Origin: Daphnia carinata
Taxonomy: Eukaryota; Arthropoda; Branchiopoda; Diplostraca; Daphniidae
Length of the DNA stretch: 64,000 bases
NCBI RefSeq assembly: GCF_022539665.2
Contig: NC_081331.1
Span: 6,594,034-6,658,033 of the forward strand
Direction: 5' to 3'
The position numbers and the translations under genes are program-made. The notes under the pieces were generated by a model, which worked only from the letters and a program-made list of their open reading frames with translations, had not been told where the DNA came from and ran no database searches. Below, one piece after another: positions 1-16,500 of the stretch. Within the stretch, counting starts at the first letter, position 1; each line of letters starts with the position of its first letter.

Positions 1-2538
1 GGTTTCCAAGTTGGCTGATTCAGATTGGCCATCTATGCGGGATTCTGGAGAAATCATTATCTTTTTCGACTACCTCGGATTGTTCATGATAACTTTCTCC
101 AATTTATCATGGCATCTTTTAAATATCACCTTAATCACTTTAGCATTTTATCAATCTATCGCCTGGGTCACCGTTCAGGATGGTAAATCATATTTTTTAT
201 GCATTTTTTCTAGTACTTTACTAAACATTTTTACATTTATTTTTATGCAGCCGATTCCCCGTCCGGCCAAATTGGAACTGTATGCAAGCAAGTCGTCTTT
301 AGCTGTTTGACAGGTGTTTTCCAAATTTTGGGTGGATTTTTCGCTGCTTGGCTAGTAGTGGGTGTCATAACATTGGCTGGATTCACCATGTCATGGTATA
401 GTCGTCCCTACCTGCTAGTGGGGCTTTACGGGATGCCGGCTCTTGCGGTGGCGCTATTCATCTTCCTTCAAGTGTCAGCTGCGCAAGAACGAGCCCTCAA
501 ATCCACTTTCTTGGTTGAACGAGTTCAATTCGAAGGCGCAAAGCTAAATCTGACTTTGATCGTTCTCCTGACTTATATGTATGGTATTCGATCCAATGTG
601 CTCTTACTTCTTTGGCTGTTCTCGGCTATTTTTGGCCGTTGGTTTTTGGACAAGGTGTATCAGCGGAAAACTATAGGTAATAATGGTAATCTCTCAACTG
701 AATGTTAAAGGAAATTGATGGGAAAAAACTTTTAATTCGGTTGAAAGGTCAATAATCATTTTACTGTCTTGTCTATACGATAGATGGCGGTTGGCTCCTT
801 CTACATTTTTTCTCGTTCGCCGTACCCATTTTACAAACCCTTTATCTCTCCGATAGCGTCGTAATTGATTTAATTCTTCTTTTTCTCTAACCACATCCAC
901 CGAAGCTAATCAATTTTTATTTATTTATTTTTTTTTTTTACCTCACTCAATTTGTTACTAAAGATTGCACTTCTTGTACCGATTTCTGGTCGAAACGGTA
1001 TTAATTCCAACCCTGATCTATTGGTGGCCATGGTGACGGTTGCCTTTGGATTGCTGATCGCAGCATTTCTCGTATGCTCTATTTCTATTCGAATTGATTC
1101 TTTTCATGTGAAACGGGAGCTTCCGGATGACCTAGACATCTTTTTTTTTTTTCGTTCTTGGCAGTTTCCCTTGGCGAGCTTAGTCCGCCATGCCCGCCGG
1201 ATCTTGTTTCTACTGATGGCTGGCCATCTTCTTGTGGCTTTTGCAGTTACAATCACTCCTTTGGGTTTCCCTTACTCGGCCGGTCTGCTTGAAGTCAAAC
1301 CTCAGAGAGTCCAAATTCTGGTAATGCTTTGACCTGAGAGTCCAAGTCCCGGAAGATTGACCGTAAAAATTTGAGAGAGCGATAGATTTTGAACCCGCTT
1401 TTTGGTTTATATCTCTGTTTTATTTCAGCACGTTGAGAGGACCTTTTACGAGTCAAACGGGTTGGTGCGCCGGCGGGAGTCGGGGTATTGGCTTTTCGGT
1501 TGGGATCACCATATTAAACCGGAATTGCTGGCGCCACTGGAGCTAAGAGAGGGCGTCACGCGTGTCGACGAATCGCACTGTCACACCCTCCCGTACTGCG
1601 GTCTGCCTTATTACTTCCCTTATCTTAAAAGGATTCGGTAATGCACCATTTGACATGCAATCCAGCAAATGCATTAGAAAGCCGCCTATTTGAAAAAGAA
1701 AACATGTGTTTTTATCTTTCCTATTCGATGACAGATCTTCTTATTGGGCGCCGGCTCCACAACCATTAATTTACCATCCAACTCGAATCGAGTTGATTGA
1801 TCTAAAGCTTACGGGCGTAGATAAACGGAGTCTAACGTTTACGTTGACGGGTGAGCATTTATTCTGCACCGCAGCCTTGTCTAAGAATCCTTTTGCCGCC
1901 TAACGTTGAAATTCTACTTTTCTTTTACCTCCTCCATCAAACAGGGCCTGATCATATGACTTTGATGATATGGCCCATCAGTGGAGTTAAACTGGTGGGT
2001 TGGTCGGCCAGCAAAGAGCTACCGCACGCGGATTCCTTTTACACGGAACGGCCGCTTTATTTTGTGACTTACTTCTACGGCGTTCAACCCAATACGCCAT
2101 ACGAATTGACAGTCACATTAGAGGTTAGTTTTGTTTCTCATTTATTTATTTTTTGTGGCTATTTTTGGTTTTAAATATTTGACGGCCGAGGGTTTTGTAA
2201 GGGGGAAAAAAAAATCTAGTCGGTTCGTTAAGATGGTGTTAAAGTCGTAAATTGCCTTAACTAATGATTCACTTTTTTTTGTTGTTTCTTCTTTCGTTTT
2301 GTGCGTGTGTGTGTTTGTATTCCGGCTTGCACCTTTCTTGTCTTGCTTCTATGGTGTGGTGATGACGCAGGTCCCACCCTCTTTGAGTGGGAAGCAAGTG
2401 CTGGAGATGGCGGTGACGAGCCACATCCTGCACGGCCACGAATCCGTAGCAAATGAATTTGCTAGCACGTTGAAGAAGTTTCCGCCTTGGATGTACGCAC
2501 ACGGATGGACTGCCACCTACTCTCACTGGTCTTTTTAA
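1..2538 (+). CDS. ERMP1: Endoplasmic reticulum metallopeptidase 1 (ERMP1/FXNA), C-terminal exons; 5' part outside window
   Basis: Only the 3' part of the gene is present; the M28 zinc peptidase domain lies upstream of base 1. Exons read as 1-182, 251-654, 964-1320, 1429-1637, 1735-1850, 1945-2123 and 2371-2538 (TAA), joined by GT-AG introns with matching phases. The protein shows at least six hydrophobic segments, as expected for the multi-spanning C-terminal half of this ER membrane peptidase. A lumenal tail follows with family-like blocks such as ESHCHTLPYCGLPYYFP and the terminal KKFPPWMYAHGW. By family knowledge ERMP1 is an ER-membrane M28 peptidase; nothing visible here tests catalysis. 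The acceptor for the 964 exon is weakly defined and was chosen because it keeps the frame. No frameshift is seen. Confidence 0.9.
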
Positions 2539-3861
2539 AGGCAAAAAACAAGGAATTCATTTAGAAGTATACTTGTATAGACGCCGTGTCTGTGTCTACT
2601 AGGTCGAAGAGAGCGCCGCGCATCGGGCGTTGGTGTTCCTTTCTCCCATTTTTATTTGACCGTTTTCACAAAAAAAAAAAAGAGAAATAAGGTGTTTATT
2701 ATGAATTGATGATGCATGTGCTTTATGAGAAGAACCTGCTTTGGTGCGCCGAACATTCTTCTGCTGTTTGTGCCAAAAGTGTTTTGTGTGCTTGCGTGTC
2801 TGCAGTGTGTTAGGTGCTTAACCGTCATCACTTTCGCAGTCCAACTTATTATTTTTCCTCTACCTTTTTATTTTCCTTTCTTCTTTATTTTTTTTTTTCT
2901 TTTTTGTTATCTTGCTCCTAGTCTTCCATTACACACGTCAATTTGCCAGCAGACATCCCCCCTTGGTTTCGACCGGTTTCTTTTCTTTATTGTGGCTTTT
3001 CTTTTTTATTATTATTTTCTTAAAAAAAAAACATGTATTCCATTTGATTTGATTTTACCTTATTTTAGATTCAGAGTTCCTTTGTTTTTGTTTCTTGAGG
3101 GATTGGTATTTTGGTTATCCCTCTGCTTTGCGAAGGTTTCCCCGCGGCTTTCGGACTTTGGATCACGTGATGAAGATGGATTGACGGGAGCGAGTCATTG
3201 CGGTGCCTCGCCTTCACTTGCGTCAAAAGGTGCTCCGGAGAAAATGGGCGACTAGAAAATTCAAGCTTTTCTTGAAGAGCCGAGGCATTGATAAATAACC
3301 CCCTCCGCTGTTGTGGTTAAAGAATCCACCACACATAAAGGGACCCTAGCGTACACATGCATCCTTTCGTTTGTACGAGATCTTCCTCGCTTCAGCATCC
3401 AGCCGAGATAGAATTTTCATTCTGCGTTTCGTTCATTAAATAAGATTTTATTTTCTGAAAACAAGAATCGTGTATGGCAGTGTTCAAATTTGACGTAGCA
3501 GCCTCCCTACGTGAAAATGCCAAATTCATATGACTGCCAACATCTCTCTATATCGGCCCCCCTATTGTGCATGATTTACTGTTAACCGTCACTCGTGAAT
3601 CACTCGTTTGAAAAACCTTGATATCATTGGCGAATCCATCAAAACGAAAGAAAAAAGAAAAATCCTCATGTGGCAAGTTCTAAAATAGAAGCACCATCCG
3701 GGTCGAGGCACTAGATGCTACCACGAGTCCCAAGAATAAAGCACAATTGTTATATACAAAAACATATAGTTGTTCTTGGTGCGGGCATGCATGGTTCCTT
3801 CTTTGTAATAACGAACGCTCTCAGTTTGGAGTTGTGACATCATCGACGCATATATAATGAA

Positions 3862-3890
3862 CAGAGAGAAAGAAAGAAAGAAAGAAAAAA
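3862..3890. repeat. GAAA microsatellite
   Basis: Short run of imperfect GAAA units in the non-coding region downstream of ERMP1. Confidence 0.8.
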
Positions 3891-6800
3891 ACGTGTTGTA
3901 GGTCGTCATCCCAGTTCTTAACGTACCTCCCCCCCAACCTTTCTTTTCTTTTGCCTTTGACAAGAAGAGATGATTCACCATCAAAGAGGTTAGTTACTTG
4001 CTGTAACGAATATATTTTTTCTACGCGTATCCTTGGCTTGTATGGAACAACAGCAGCATGAAAAAAGACGACTCAGCATGCGTTCGAATTAACCCGCGTT
4101 ATGTGTGATTAGATTTATCCGTTTGCTTGCTGTACAGCTGTGAGTTTTCAGCTGGATTCCGACTCCTTTTCATGCAGAAGTCAAACAAAGAGAAAGATGA
4201 AAAAAGAAAAAAAAAGTTGGAAGAAGATTGAGCGGCCTGTGCATTCAGTACGTGATGATGTGTGGCCACCTCTTGGATCACGTCACCAGAGAAACACTAG
4301 CCGATTCAAACCACCCATAAATGTAATACACGTTATTTTGCTTTTTTGCTTTTTACTTGGCTTGTTGATTCGTTTTAACTGCACTCGCATCACCCACAGC
4401 ACATAGACAACGATACATGCTCATTTATGGCGTTGAGGCTGCACAGCTCGAGGCTAAGGGTAGAGCTGGCGCCCTCTTTGCCATCATATATGCAAAACTA
4501 ACCAAAAGAGCCCCTCCTTTATTTTCACGACTTTTAAATGAAATGGTATTTTATTTGTATATTTTTCTAATTTAGCCTTTTTTTTAATTTTTTTTCCCTT
4601 TCCTTCAGGAAAAGAGAATGCCCATTGGCGTTTGTAAATGATACACAATTGGATTGCTTTACACGTCAAAGCACGCGTCAGTTATTCAGCAGTTAATTAT
4701 TATTATTACTTGATTCAAAACGGTGAACGGCTTGCGCAATGAAGAAGATCTGAAAATATGATTAATTTAACACAGCTACAGGCATGTGTTACGCTAATGC
4801 ACTTGCTAAACTGGGATCCTCAACTTGATCATTGGACTGAGCAGTGCCCAAACAACGGGTATAAAAACAAGAAATAAAAAGAAAATATACATCCAGTGGC
4901 CGATTAGAAAATTTTCTATTTTTTCTTTTTAAACTTCCAAAGAACAGGACGTACATGGATCGTGATTGGGGACGTCTCGCTGCTATTGGCCATTGGCAAT
5001 CCTCCGCCTCGAGTAGGATGACTGCATCAGCGATAGGAGAAACGATTTATTCGTCACGGCAGCCCGAAACGTGCAAAAAGGTTGGCCTCTTTCATTTGTT
5101 TTGCTTTTGACTGCAACGCCTTTGTCAGCCAAAGTAATCTTGGAGGATATTCCTCTTCTTTGGGCAAGGACGGCCGCAAATCTCATTTTTCATATGGTTA
5201 ATGCCCAGGCAACACTGCTGCATGACGAATGGACAAGCTTCCATAGACATAACTCTGTTCACGATGATGCAGCTCCAGCAAACACTACAGCTGGAATTTG
5301 ACGCTGTTGCTGGCAATGTTTATCCCAACGATCGATTATGAATGGATGCGACGATCTAAGAATTTCTCTTTCTGTTTTCCAACGGCGAGGAAAGTCTTTT
5401 TTTTTTTCCCAGTAGAATAACGATATGCACCGACACTACAACATTAGAGAATCCTCCAACGTGATTTGCTGCACTGATTGAATGCCGTGACAGCATCGAC
5501 GTTCTTTGTTGATTATCGGTGGTTGATGATCGTCCAAGACCCGTTTTCAATGCGTTGAACATGGCGACCTAATGGCTCCTCCGCCTAATACGTCTGCTGT
5601 GGATGAATCGGTCGTAGATGGTCAAGGAACTACAAATGTGCGGCATGACCTTCTTGAGAAGGGAAAAGGAAATTCAGCATTCAAATTATCGATATTACGT
5701 TTGACTGCATAATAACCGGGTGATTATCATTCATAATTTTCCACCTAGACTTGGGGGTGGGCAATGTGTTACACGACCTCAGCCTCGAACGGAGCAGCGT
5801 AGTTTGAGTGATGATGATGATGATGGCTGGCTGTACGGTGAAAGAAAGAATTGCTTAAAAAAAAAAAAGAATGAAGAAAAGAAAACAGACGATGTTGTGA
5901 GTGAGAGGGGGAGGTCGCTAACAGGAAACTGATATCACGGCAACGTCGAAAAGGGAGAAGCTAAAAGGTTCGAAAAGAAAAAGAAAAACACGTTTGAAAA
6001 GAAAATGAATCGACGTATCACGTTTCTTCGGCCATGTTGCATAGCGAGAGAAATAAGCCAAAGGCACCCGCCCAATTTTGCCATTGCGGTTGCTGGCCAA
6101 AAAGCAACGGCCATACACACACATGAGGTCCCAGGAGTGCCAGCCGGCAGAATTGTTGACTTTTTTTTCAGGGCGTGTAAAGCTATAGGCGGTACTCCAA
6201 CATCCACCATTAAATGAGGCGGTGAATCAACTAAACAAAAAAGAGAAAAAAAATTACAACAACACAGTGTGGTACGGCACGGCACGGCAAAATCGAGACA
6301 TTGCCCAGCTGGGCTCCGCTGAATGCGAACTTCCGATCCTTCCTCACAGCGGGGTAAGGGAAAAGGCAACACTGAAAACTATTTGTTGTTACGTGCCTGA
6401 GTACAGTTTACCTGCCTTTTTTTTTTTTTTTTGGTTACAATAAGCTCACTCTGTCCATCGTCGTCGTCTAGGGCGGCCGGCGCAGCAGCGTGTGGAATGT
6501 TGTTGGGTAGACCCAACAAAACAAAACGAATGAAAAAAAAGGATGGCGTCATCGCACGGCTCATCATGTCAGAACATAGCGATGCGAATCGCGAATCGTT
6601 CATTGACATCACGCCCGGCCAGCCCCGAAGGCCGGCAGAAGAGAGGAAGAGAGAGAGATGAAAAATAAGCGAAAAGATGGAGGAGGAGGAAGGTTCAGGT
6701 ACGCATGGAATGAATTCAACACCAACAGAAGACGAGAGGACCAGAGATTGAGTGTCGCAACGGAGACAAAGACTTCGTTAATCAACGAGTCAAACGGGCG

Positions 6801-9800
6801 GATGCGCGTACACAAGAATATGGTAGACGAACGAGGAAGGATTATGATGTAGCATCCGCCCACCTCGAGGAAAAAAAAACAGAAACAGTCATCAGTGAAA
6901 CGCTAGAAAATGAATAAAAACGAAGCAAAAAGAGAAACAAGGAAAAGAATGGAAAGAGGAAAAAGCCGAAAAGAACAAAGAAAGAAAAAAACATAAGGTG
7001 GATACAAAAAAAAATTATGTGGACGACAGCGGGGTATTATGAAGTCATAGGGAGTTCACGTTGGCACGATGTAACACAGCTACACTCGGATTAGCACGTC
7101 AGCTATGCCGACATCTTGCCTTCGCGCGAAACCCTCCATCAGTCACGCGGCTTCGTTGCATCGGTCGCACACATCCTGCAGGTACGGAATCGATCGCAGT
7201 TAAACAACAGTCGATGCGGAGCAATAAAAATTCAAGCGCCATGGAAATCGCCGGTGTAATGGCTACGACACACCAACTCACGCTCAACGTTCAATTCGTA
7301 ACAGCATTCGTGAGTGAGCGGGCAAAGGAAGAAGTAAATAAAAAAAAATATATAGGTAAACGATGACCAGAAAAGGTAAGAATCAAAAGCAATCGAAAAG
7401 AAAAAGAGCAGGGAGTGTAGACGGAAAGAAAATAAATAAGCCAGGCCCAACTTGGAAAAGGTGGGTTTCGCTCTTTTTCTCCTTTGAGTCACGGATGAAG
7501 TTCGAGTCACGCGCTCGCACGCGCCCCTCATATAGATAAAAATACAGATACAGTACACACTTTTGCTGTCTATGTATGTAGACTTCTATAAACTCCTTGC
7601 GGCACTTAGAATGAGGGAGTCTGTAAAAAAAAAAAACAAGAAGAAGATAGGAAAAAAAGAGGGACGAAAGGCGTTGGAGGTCGGTATGGACGCAACCGAA
7701 CAGGACGGAGACGAAATCAAGACTAAAGCCGCTTCCCGGCTCCACGCGTGGGTTATCCTCTCTCTCTCGCCCTTTTTCTTATTCCCTCACCCAACTGCTC
7801 TGTTCCTGGTCCCAGGTGGTACTGGGCGTTTCACTCTTTCAACCAAAAAAAAAAAATGTACAACCTGAACCTGGGAACTACACACACACACACACCTATT
7901 CATGCATTTGAAACTTGTGCAAGTGAAACATAAAAATGAAATAAAAAATCACGCTGCCTTTTAGCTGTAGGCATAACCGGAGTAATCAACAAAGGGGTGG
8001 CTGGGTGGATTTAAACAGGAGTCTCGGGACCCTTGATGTGAAAGATAAGGATATCGCTGGAGGATCTTCTGCTTCAGAGAATAGTGACTGAAGGAAAAAT
8101 GAGTTATACACGAAGAAGCCAAGTGTTATTCCGAAAAGCGTAAGGTGATAAGCTTTTTCTTTTCGGCTACGCGAGAAAATTTAGACGGAAACTTAAAAGG
8201 TGTGTGCGTGAGATTACCGATGAAGACGCAAGATGGCCAGTCGACTGTGAAAGGCGAAAAAAAAAAGACGCAAAAGGAAAAATACACAAATAAAATATGT
8301 GACGTGATGCGTTTTAGAAGGTGAGGCAGCATCCAAGGAGTACAGGGTTGGGCAGATGAGCAAGAGTGGCCGCCGAGCGGTAGTGACGAGTGATCACGTC
8401 ACGTCTTTAACAAAACGGATGACAACCGATGCCAACATGCCGTGGGGTTGGTCTCTATATTCACCCAACCCACCCTTTTCTCGTAACTACCCACGCCTAT
8501 ATTTTCCCATTTTTCTTCTTTTGATTTGCCGGATCTAGAAGTGGGAATGTTTTCTAATTTTTTTTTTTTTTTTTTGTTTTCTCCTTTCTTTTTTTAAGGA
8601 AACAATTTCTGGTTGTCGGCAGGGGGAGAGAGAGAGCGCCTTCCTCCGCAGAATCCGCGCCGCCGACACGTTGCATGTATAGAATGTATACACACCATGC
8701 GCGTCTATATACATTCACGGCTTTACCTCCCACGAGTTCCGAGACGCGAAGAGGGGTTGGTTCGTTTTCTCATAAATAAATAATTACCATAGCTGGGGAT
8801 TCAGACGTGTTTTGGTGGATGGATGTATACACCTCTGGCTAGCGGACCTGTAAAAAAATAGCTGTCTCGATTGATGCCTCGGTTAAAGCAGCTGCTCACG
8901 GGGGTTGAAAATCAACAGTCACAACGAATATTGATCAGGTTCCGAAGATCTGAATAAATGAAAAACATACATAGATCGGCGTAAAAATGTTGTACTTGTG
9001 CTTCTACAATTCTCGAAAGTATGTAGACATCATTTTGGTGTGGATGCGCGGACGGAGTTGCATTTGGGTGGGTGGTTTAGGTGATGTGGAGTCTTTGCCC
9101 CGCGCGTGTGCACGTAAAAATCGAATGACTATTAAACAAAAGAAAAAAATCGAAGGACATGGAGAGAATGAGTTGACATTATGATGAATGGGGAGTTGAG
9201 ATCTTATCTTTTACTATTCACCGAACGCATCGTGATTCAAACGCGTGCTGATGACGTAGCCAAAATATGTTTTTTCTTCGAGGTCTTTCTCCCGAATGGC
9301 TTTTTCTTAAATACCAACACATATGACGGGCCAATATACACCCGCTGCTTTTCCAGCTGTATAAGGAGGCAACAGGAATATTAGAAAACCTAAAGGTAAG
9401 AGACAAGGTATAGGATCGATCTTGCTTTACAATATCCAAACAGTTTCTTATGTTGTTTAAGTTGCACAAGAGAGCCCATCTCTCGTCAGAAACATGGTAA
9501 GGCTCTCTGGTCCAGTCAAGAAGTTAACGTCTATCTGGAAGTTTTTATTACTGTTTGACTGTTTGTTTTTTTTTAAACCAGCAGTGTGGGCTATTCGCAT
9601 GAAGAACGGTGAAAGGAAACAAATAGATACAGCGGAACAATTATTATTCCGAACTATAGGAACTGTGGAATGAAAAAGTCATTTGGTAAAAGATAATGAA
9701 TAAACGAACTTATTCGATATCTAATTTTCCTTAATGGGTTTCCTCCCCCGGTGGAGGTGATTACGAGAGAGGTTTGTTGAGAGTTCCTTCGGTACACTAG

Positions 9801-10149
9801 CCGTGTGTGTGTTCTTCCTATGTGACACCTGTTTTGTATTTGTCCCCCTTTTTTTTCGATTGGGTGTGTGCTTTCAATTACATCCGGCCCGGCTGCTCTC
9901 GCCACGGAGTCATTTAAACAACAAAAAAAAAAAAAATAAAATAAAATAAGAGATAATAATAATTAAAAAAAAAACGAAACGATCCCTGACGCCCGGAGGA
10001 GAATTCAATCGGTCAATGTTATTTCGATGTTTCCAGCCATGAATACTTTTATTCTTCTCCGTTTCATTTGTTTGTATTTTTTCTACTCCACATGAAGCCT
10101 CTCTTTGACTATTTTATTTATTTTTTATTTTTACCCTATTCCTTTCTTC

Positions 10150-10151
<2 letters not shown>

Positions 10152-10189
<38 letters not shown>

Positions 10190-10200
10190 ACACACACACA
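10152..10200. repeat. (AC)n dinucleotide microsatellite
   Basis: About 24 AC units with one interruption near 10184. It accounts for a spurious His-Thr ORF on the + strand. Confidence 0.95.
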
Positions 10201-11652
10201 GCGAAGCTGATGTGCTTTCAGAAACAGGAAAAGATCCATCGCCGTAGAAATGGCGGGAACAAAAGGCGGACCTTTTCCGTCACGCTGGCGAGTGGGGTGT
10301 GACGTGCGTATTTTGTTTTATATTATTTTAATTTTTTTTTTTTCAGTCTCTCCCTCCTTTTTCTCTTTCTACTACAACTAATTTATTCGCCGACTGTAGC
10401 TGACGAGATGGAAGAAAGGTGGGGGCAAAATGGGCGGGTCTCCAACTGCACGACCATAGCTTGTAGCGTGTTATCAATACTAGACGGAGAGGCCGTCCAT
10501 CAACTCTCACGACAGTCGATCGACAGGCGCAGACTACCTGGCACACACTGCCACAAGAGAGTAGGTGGCGGGTTGGGGTGTGTACGCGATGAACGCGTGC
10601 CTCTTTTGTTTTTTAAGCCTCTGGAGGGTCTACAACCCGGACTACCGATTTCCCGACAAATAAGGAATCGACACTGGTCACAAACGGCGATTTAATACGC
10701 AACGCCGCAGGTGTCAATCGAAGTTGATGAGAAATATGTGTGTACATCACAGTTCCAATATTTAAAGGAAAACAAAATTGTAGGAAAACGAAAGTCACCC
10801 CCCACTCTGCCAACACCAATTCCGGATGAGTACACTCGACGACGAAACTCAACGGTAAACAATGGGGGGGGGATGGACCTGTGTGCACGCTTACTTTTGG
10901 GGCGAGGTCTCGCAATATTGTCGATGACACATTGCCAAGAGTAGGCCAATATTGACACGACCACTAGATACTCTCCTTCCTGGTGGAACTTTTCTCCGCG
11001 CCTTTAGACGCTCTGTAGCCATAGAACATTCCACAATGGAAACGGTCTCTGTTTCGTTTTTCTCCCTCTTCAAGCCCATTTTTTTTATGCATCGAACGGG
11101 AGAAAAGAGTCATTGAGCTATACTAACAAAAAAGTTCAACAAAAGATACCGGTATGGCGTGCCGGGACACCCCACGCTGTTTTGTTAGTCCTCTATTTTC
11201 TCTTTTTATCCCATCCTCGTTTCTCTTTTGAATACCTTCGATAACAAAACAGGCAGAGACTATTATTTTCTTTCTCGGCATGTCGAATATCCAAACTCTT
11301 CATGAACGAGTTAGTTCCCGATTTTTTTTTTGTCATTTTGTAACAAGAACAGACTAAAGGGGATATCCATGCGTTCAGGAAAAGACAGACGCGATTTGTC
11401 ATCATAATTTCTAAACAAATTTGAAAGGGAATGACGTGCAATTCTGGTCAGTCGCCATTCTGTCACTTTCTGATATTGAAAAACAAGCCATCTGACGTTT
11501 TTATCCTAACTGTTAACCTGGCAAGACACTTTGGCCAAAGGTACCATAACGGGGACAGAAAGAAAATGATTGACAAAAGAAGATTGTAAATAGTCACGCT
11601 TATCTCCGTGTTAATTTGAACAGAGCAAACGAGGCAATTCAAAATAGAGAGA

Positions 11653-13528
<1,876 letters not shown>

Positions 13529-16500
13529 CTTTCATGCACACAAATCCGCATGCATGCAGGCGAATTTTTTCCAGCAATGACACTGGATGTGTTTGGTGAG
13601 TAGGGGCTTTTCCAATAAAACAACTCACGATACTCGCGAAGTTCCCAATGGCCACAAGGTTTTTAAAAATTTTACTTCGTGCACCGCGTACGGCCGTGAT
13701 CTGCGCAAGGGTTCTAAAGTGAATATCAAAGTTGTAACATCTGTGATTTTTCCAAAAAAAGCTGGGAGTGGTACGCGTAAACGGATGAAGGATGGCGGAA
13801 ATAATAAAAGGGGGTGGGGATTAACTAAACAATTTTTCAAAAGTTTTCATTCCACGAAAACTCATAATTTTCCCATTTTCAAAAAGCATACTATTGTAAT
13901 GCTAGTCCCAGAATAATTTACAGTGGTATGTGTTTTTTCACGTTAAAAAGACGCCCGTTTAATAATCTGGAAGCAAGTTAAGCTTGATTTAAAGCTTGAT
14001 GCATTTTTCTATTAACACTAGATGGCAGGATGTTGGGGGCTACTAGTTCAAATCTATGGCAATCCGTTTTACTCAAGAAAAAATCGGCCTTTTTTACTTT
14101 TTCGTTGCATCGTCAGATACCGGCCAGGTTCGCAGTTTATCCTCTACTGATAACTTTATATATTCTGGCTATATAAAAATAAAATTTAATTGAATAAAAT
14201 AAGCCGAATGTTTGGCAAATGCTAGCGCGCCAGTACGCTACAGCGCTAGCACGATGCAGCAGAAACTTTCGGTGTATTTCCAAAGCGGTTGACTTAATGA
14301 AAAAAAAAAATTTTTATCAGAATCAACAATCATTTTTGAGTATATCCTGGGATACTCAATCAATCCCGAAGAGAGCTGGTTTTTGTAGAAAAACATTTTA
14401 AGCCCGACTAAATAAGCCCGACTTTTCTTATTATTTGCACGAATATTCGGTGTAATTCAAAAACGGCTAACCTGACAAGATAACGAGTGGCATTTTCTAA
14501 ATCAGCGTTGAATTTTGATTAAACTGTATGATTTTCATCGCATTCCAAGAGATGTCATTTTTGGCCGATTTTGACAAAAGTGGTAAGGCTATAGCCTTTG
14601 CACTTTTTCATTTTTGGCTAAATTTTAAAGTTCGCTTAAAATGCATGATTTCGATTCAGAATTGAACGCTTATCATGGAAAACAAACTTATTTTGCAATT
14701 GGTCTTATGGTTCTTTAATTAAACGCAAAAAACGCAAAAATGAGAAAAGTCGGGCTTATTTAGTTGGGCCAACTGAAAATCATCGGAATTGGTTGAGTAT
14801 CACAGGTTATACTCAGAATCGGATGCTGATTCCGGGAAAATTTCTATTTTTTTCATGAAGTTATTCGTTTTTGAAATATTCCGAATATTTGACGCACTGC
14901 TAGCGCGCCAGTACGCTACAGCGCAGCTCCATCGCATTATTCAGTATAATTAAAAAACAACTGCTTTAATGAAAAAACTAATAATTCGCCTGAAATCCGC
15001 TTCTAATTTTGAATATGATGTGTAATTTACGATTGAATTCCAAGTGGTATGCTTTTCGTCAAATTGTTTGGTTGAAAAATAAGCCCGACAAAATAAGTTA
15101 AGCCCGACTTTTCGACCAATTTAGTTAGTTTTTTTCAAAAATCTTCAGCTTAGCAACATATTTGCTTTAGATTCGAGTTCAACGAGAAGCACGAAATCGA
15201 ATTCTTATTTTTCATGAAATTCAAAATTTCTGAAGTAACTGGAAAAACGGTAACATACGTTGGCGCTCTAGTACGCTTCAGTAGTCGTGCTACATCGTGT
15301 ATTTTATCATGAAAACGCATCATTGCTTGGTGAAATCATATTTTATAAAATAGTAAAAGATTTAGTAAGGATAAAAACATTGTATTGCATAAATATAAAT
15401 GAGGCTGGATCAACAATCGCTGAATACAAACAATAAAAGTATGTTCAAGCGAAGAGATGGCATTGACATTCAGCAACTGCAATGAGGGAAAACGGCGGCA
15501 CTAAGTTGGAACAGGTATTCCATAACGAAATTTCAGCCAGGCTGGGAAATGAATCTTGATCACGCCGAACGGCTTAAAAAAATAGATCAATCGTAACAAA
15601 ATTTGACCACTCGGACGCACTGATACGTCCCTACAAGCTGACATCCTTTTCGGCGTGACTGCTTAAAAGTTGCAAAAACGTAAAAGAGAAAACTGAGAAG
15701 CCGTCTCGAATTCAAAGCACCAGCTCGCGGCAAAAGGGGTCCGTCGAATATACTCATAAGACACATTGGATAGAATCCCTATCGGGAAATTATGACTTAT
15801 TGTGGAATTGGCTTTCGAAAAACCGTGGCATGGAAGAAACTACCGTTTAAAAGTGGTAACTTGTTTAAATCTTCAAATGAAACAGGCAGAATGCTCAGAC
15901 ACCGTAATTTAATCTCAGGCATTTTAAAAGGCATCCTTTTTACAAAAAATGTACAATTATTAACGAAATTGGGTGATTTGGTCTCTTGCACAAACTTCAG
16001 CGATTAAACGAGACGCAAATAGGTCGAAAAAATTGGGAAAGCGAAATGAGTAAATTTTGCAATGGCGAACAAAGGAACCCAATGCTCATGTGGATTTCGG
16101 TCGTTGACATATGAAGCGTTAACAGGCATTGTGGTGGAATTATTATATTTAAAAATTTTGCCAGAACCTAAACGGGGGCAGGATAATACACAATCGGAAG
16201 TTAAGGAATCGCTCTCTTTAAAAATTACGAGAACGTGTGCGATGACACGTGAATGCCTCTAGTGCCAAACTGACTAGTTAAACAATTCCCTTCTGCGATG
16301 AAAAGGGGCTAACTATGATGGTATACATGAGGTGGTAATTGAATTTAATATTAAACAAAGAGAACAATGATTACGAAATGGACCTCAACTTTGAATTAGG
16401 TCCCGTATCCCTGCGACACACACAAACACAAGAACAAACACACACACATACACACACAAAGTAACGTGGAAAAAGGGCGGCAGTAGGACAATTTTAAATC

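Larger units (their letters stand above)
2539..11652. other. Non-coding stretch, no gene recognised
   Basis: About 9 kb separate the ERMP1 stop from the METAP2 stop. The first part should hold the ERMP1 3' UTR. The rest is AT-rich, with purine/pyrimidine runs, poly-A and poly-T tracts and microsatellites. Open frames here are short, biased in composition and match no family I know. Many are just poly-Lys, poly-Phe or His-Thr translations of simple repeats. No tRNA or transposase signature was found. Unseen lncRNAs or UTR exons cannot be excluded. Confidence 0.6.

Noticed and set aside
2716-3255. 179-codon + strand ORF
   Set aside because: Phe/Leu-rich translation of pyrimidine tracts. It has no domain and no splice context, and likely lies in 3' flanking DNA of ERMP1.
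5935-6372. 145-codon minus strand ORF
   Set aside because: Biased composition, no family match, and interleaved with poly-A/poly-T tracts.
10152-10200. Possible CRISPR-like or satellite array
   Set aside because: A plain AC microsatellite. No spaced repeats of CRISPR type exist anywhere in the window, and the organism is a eukaryote.
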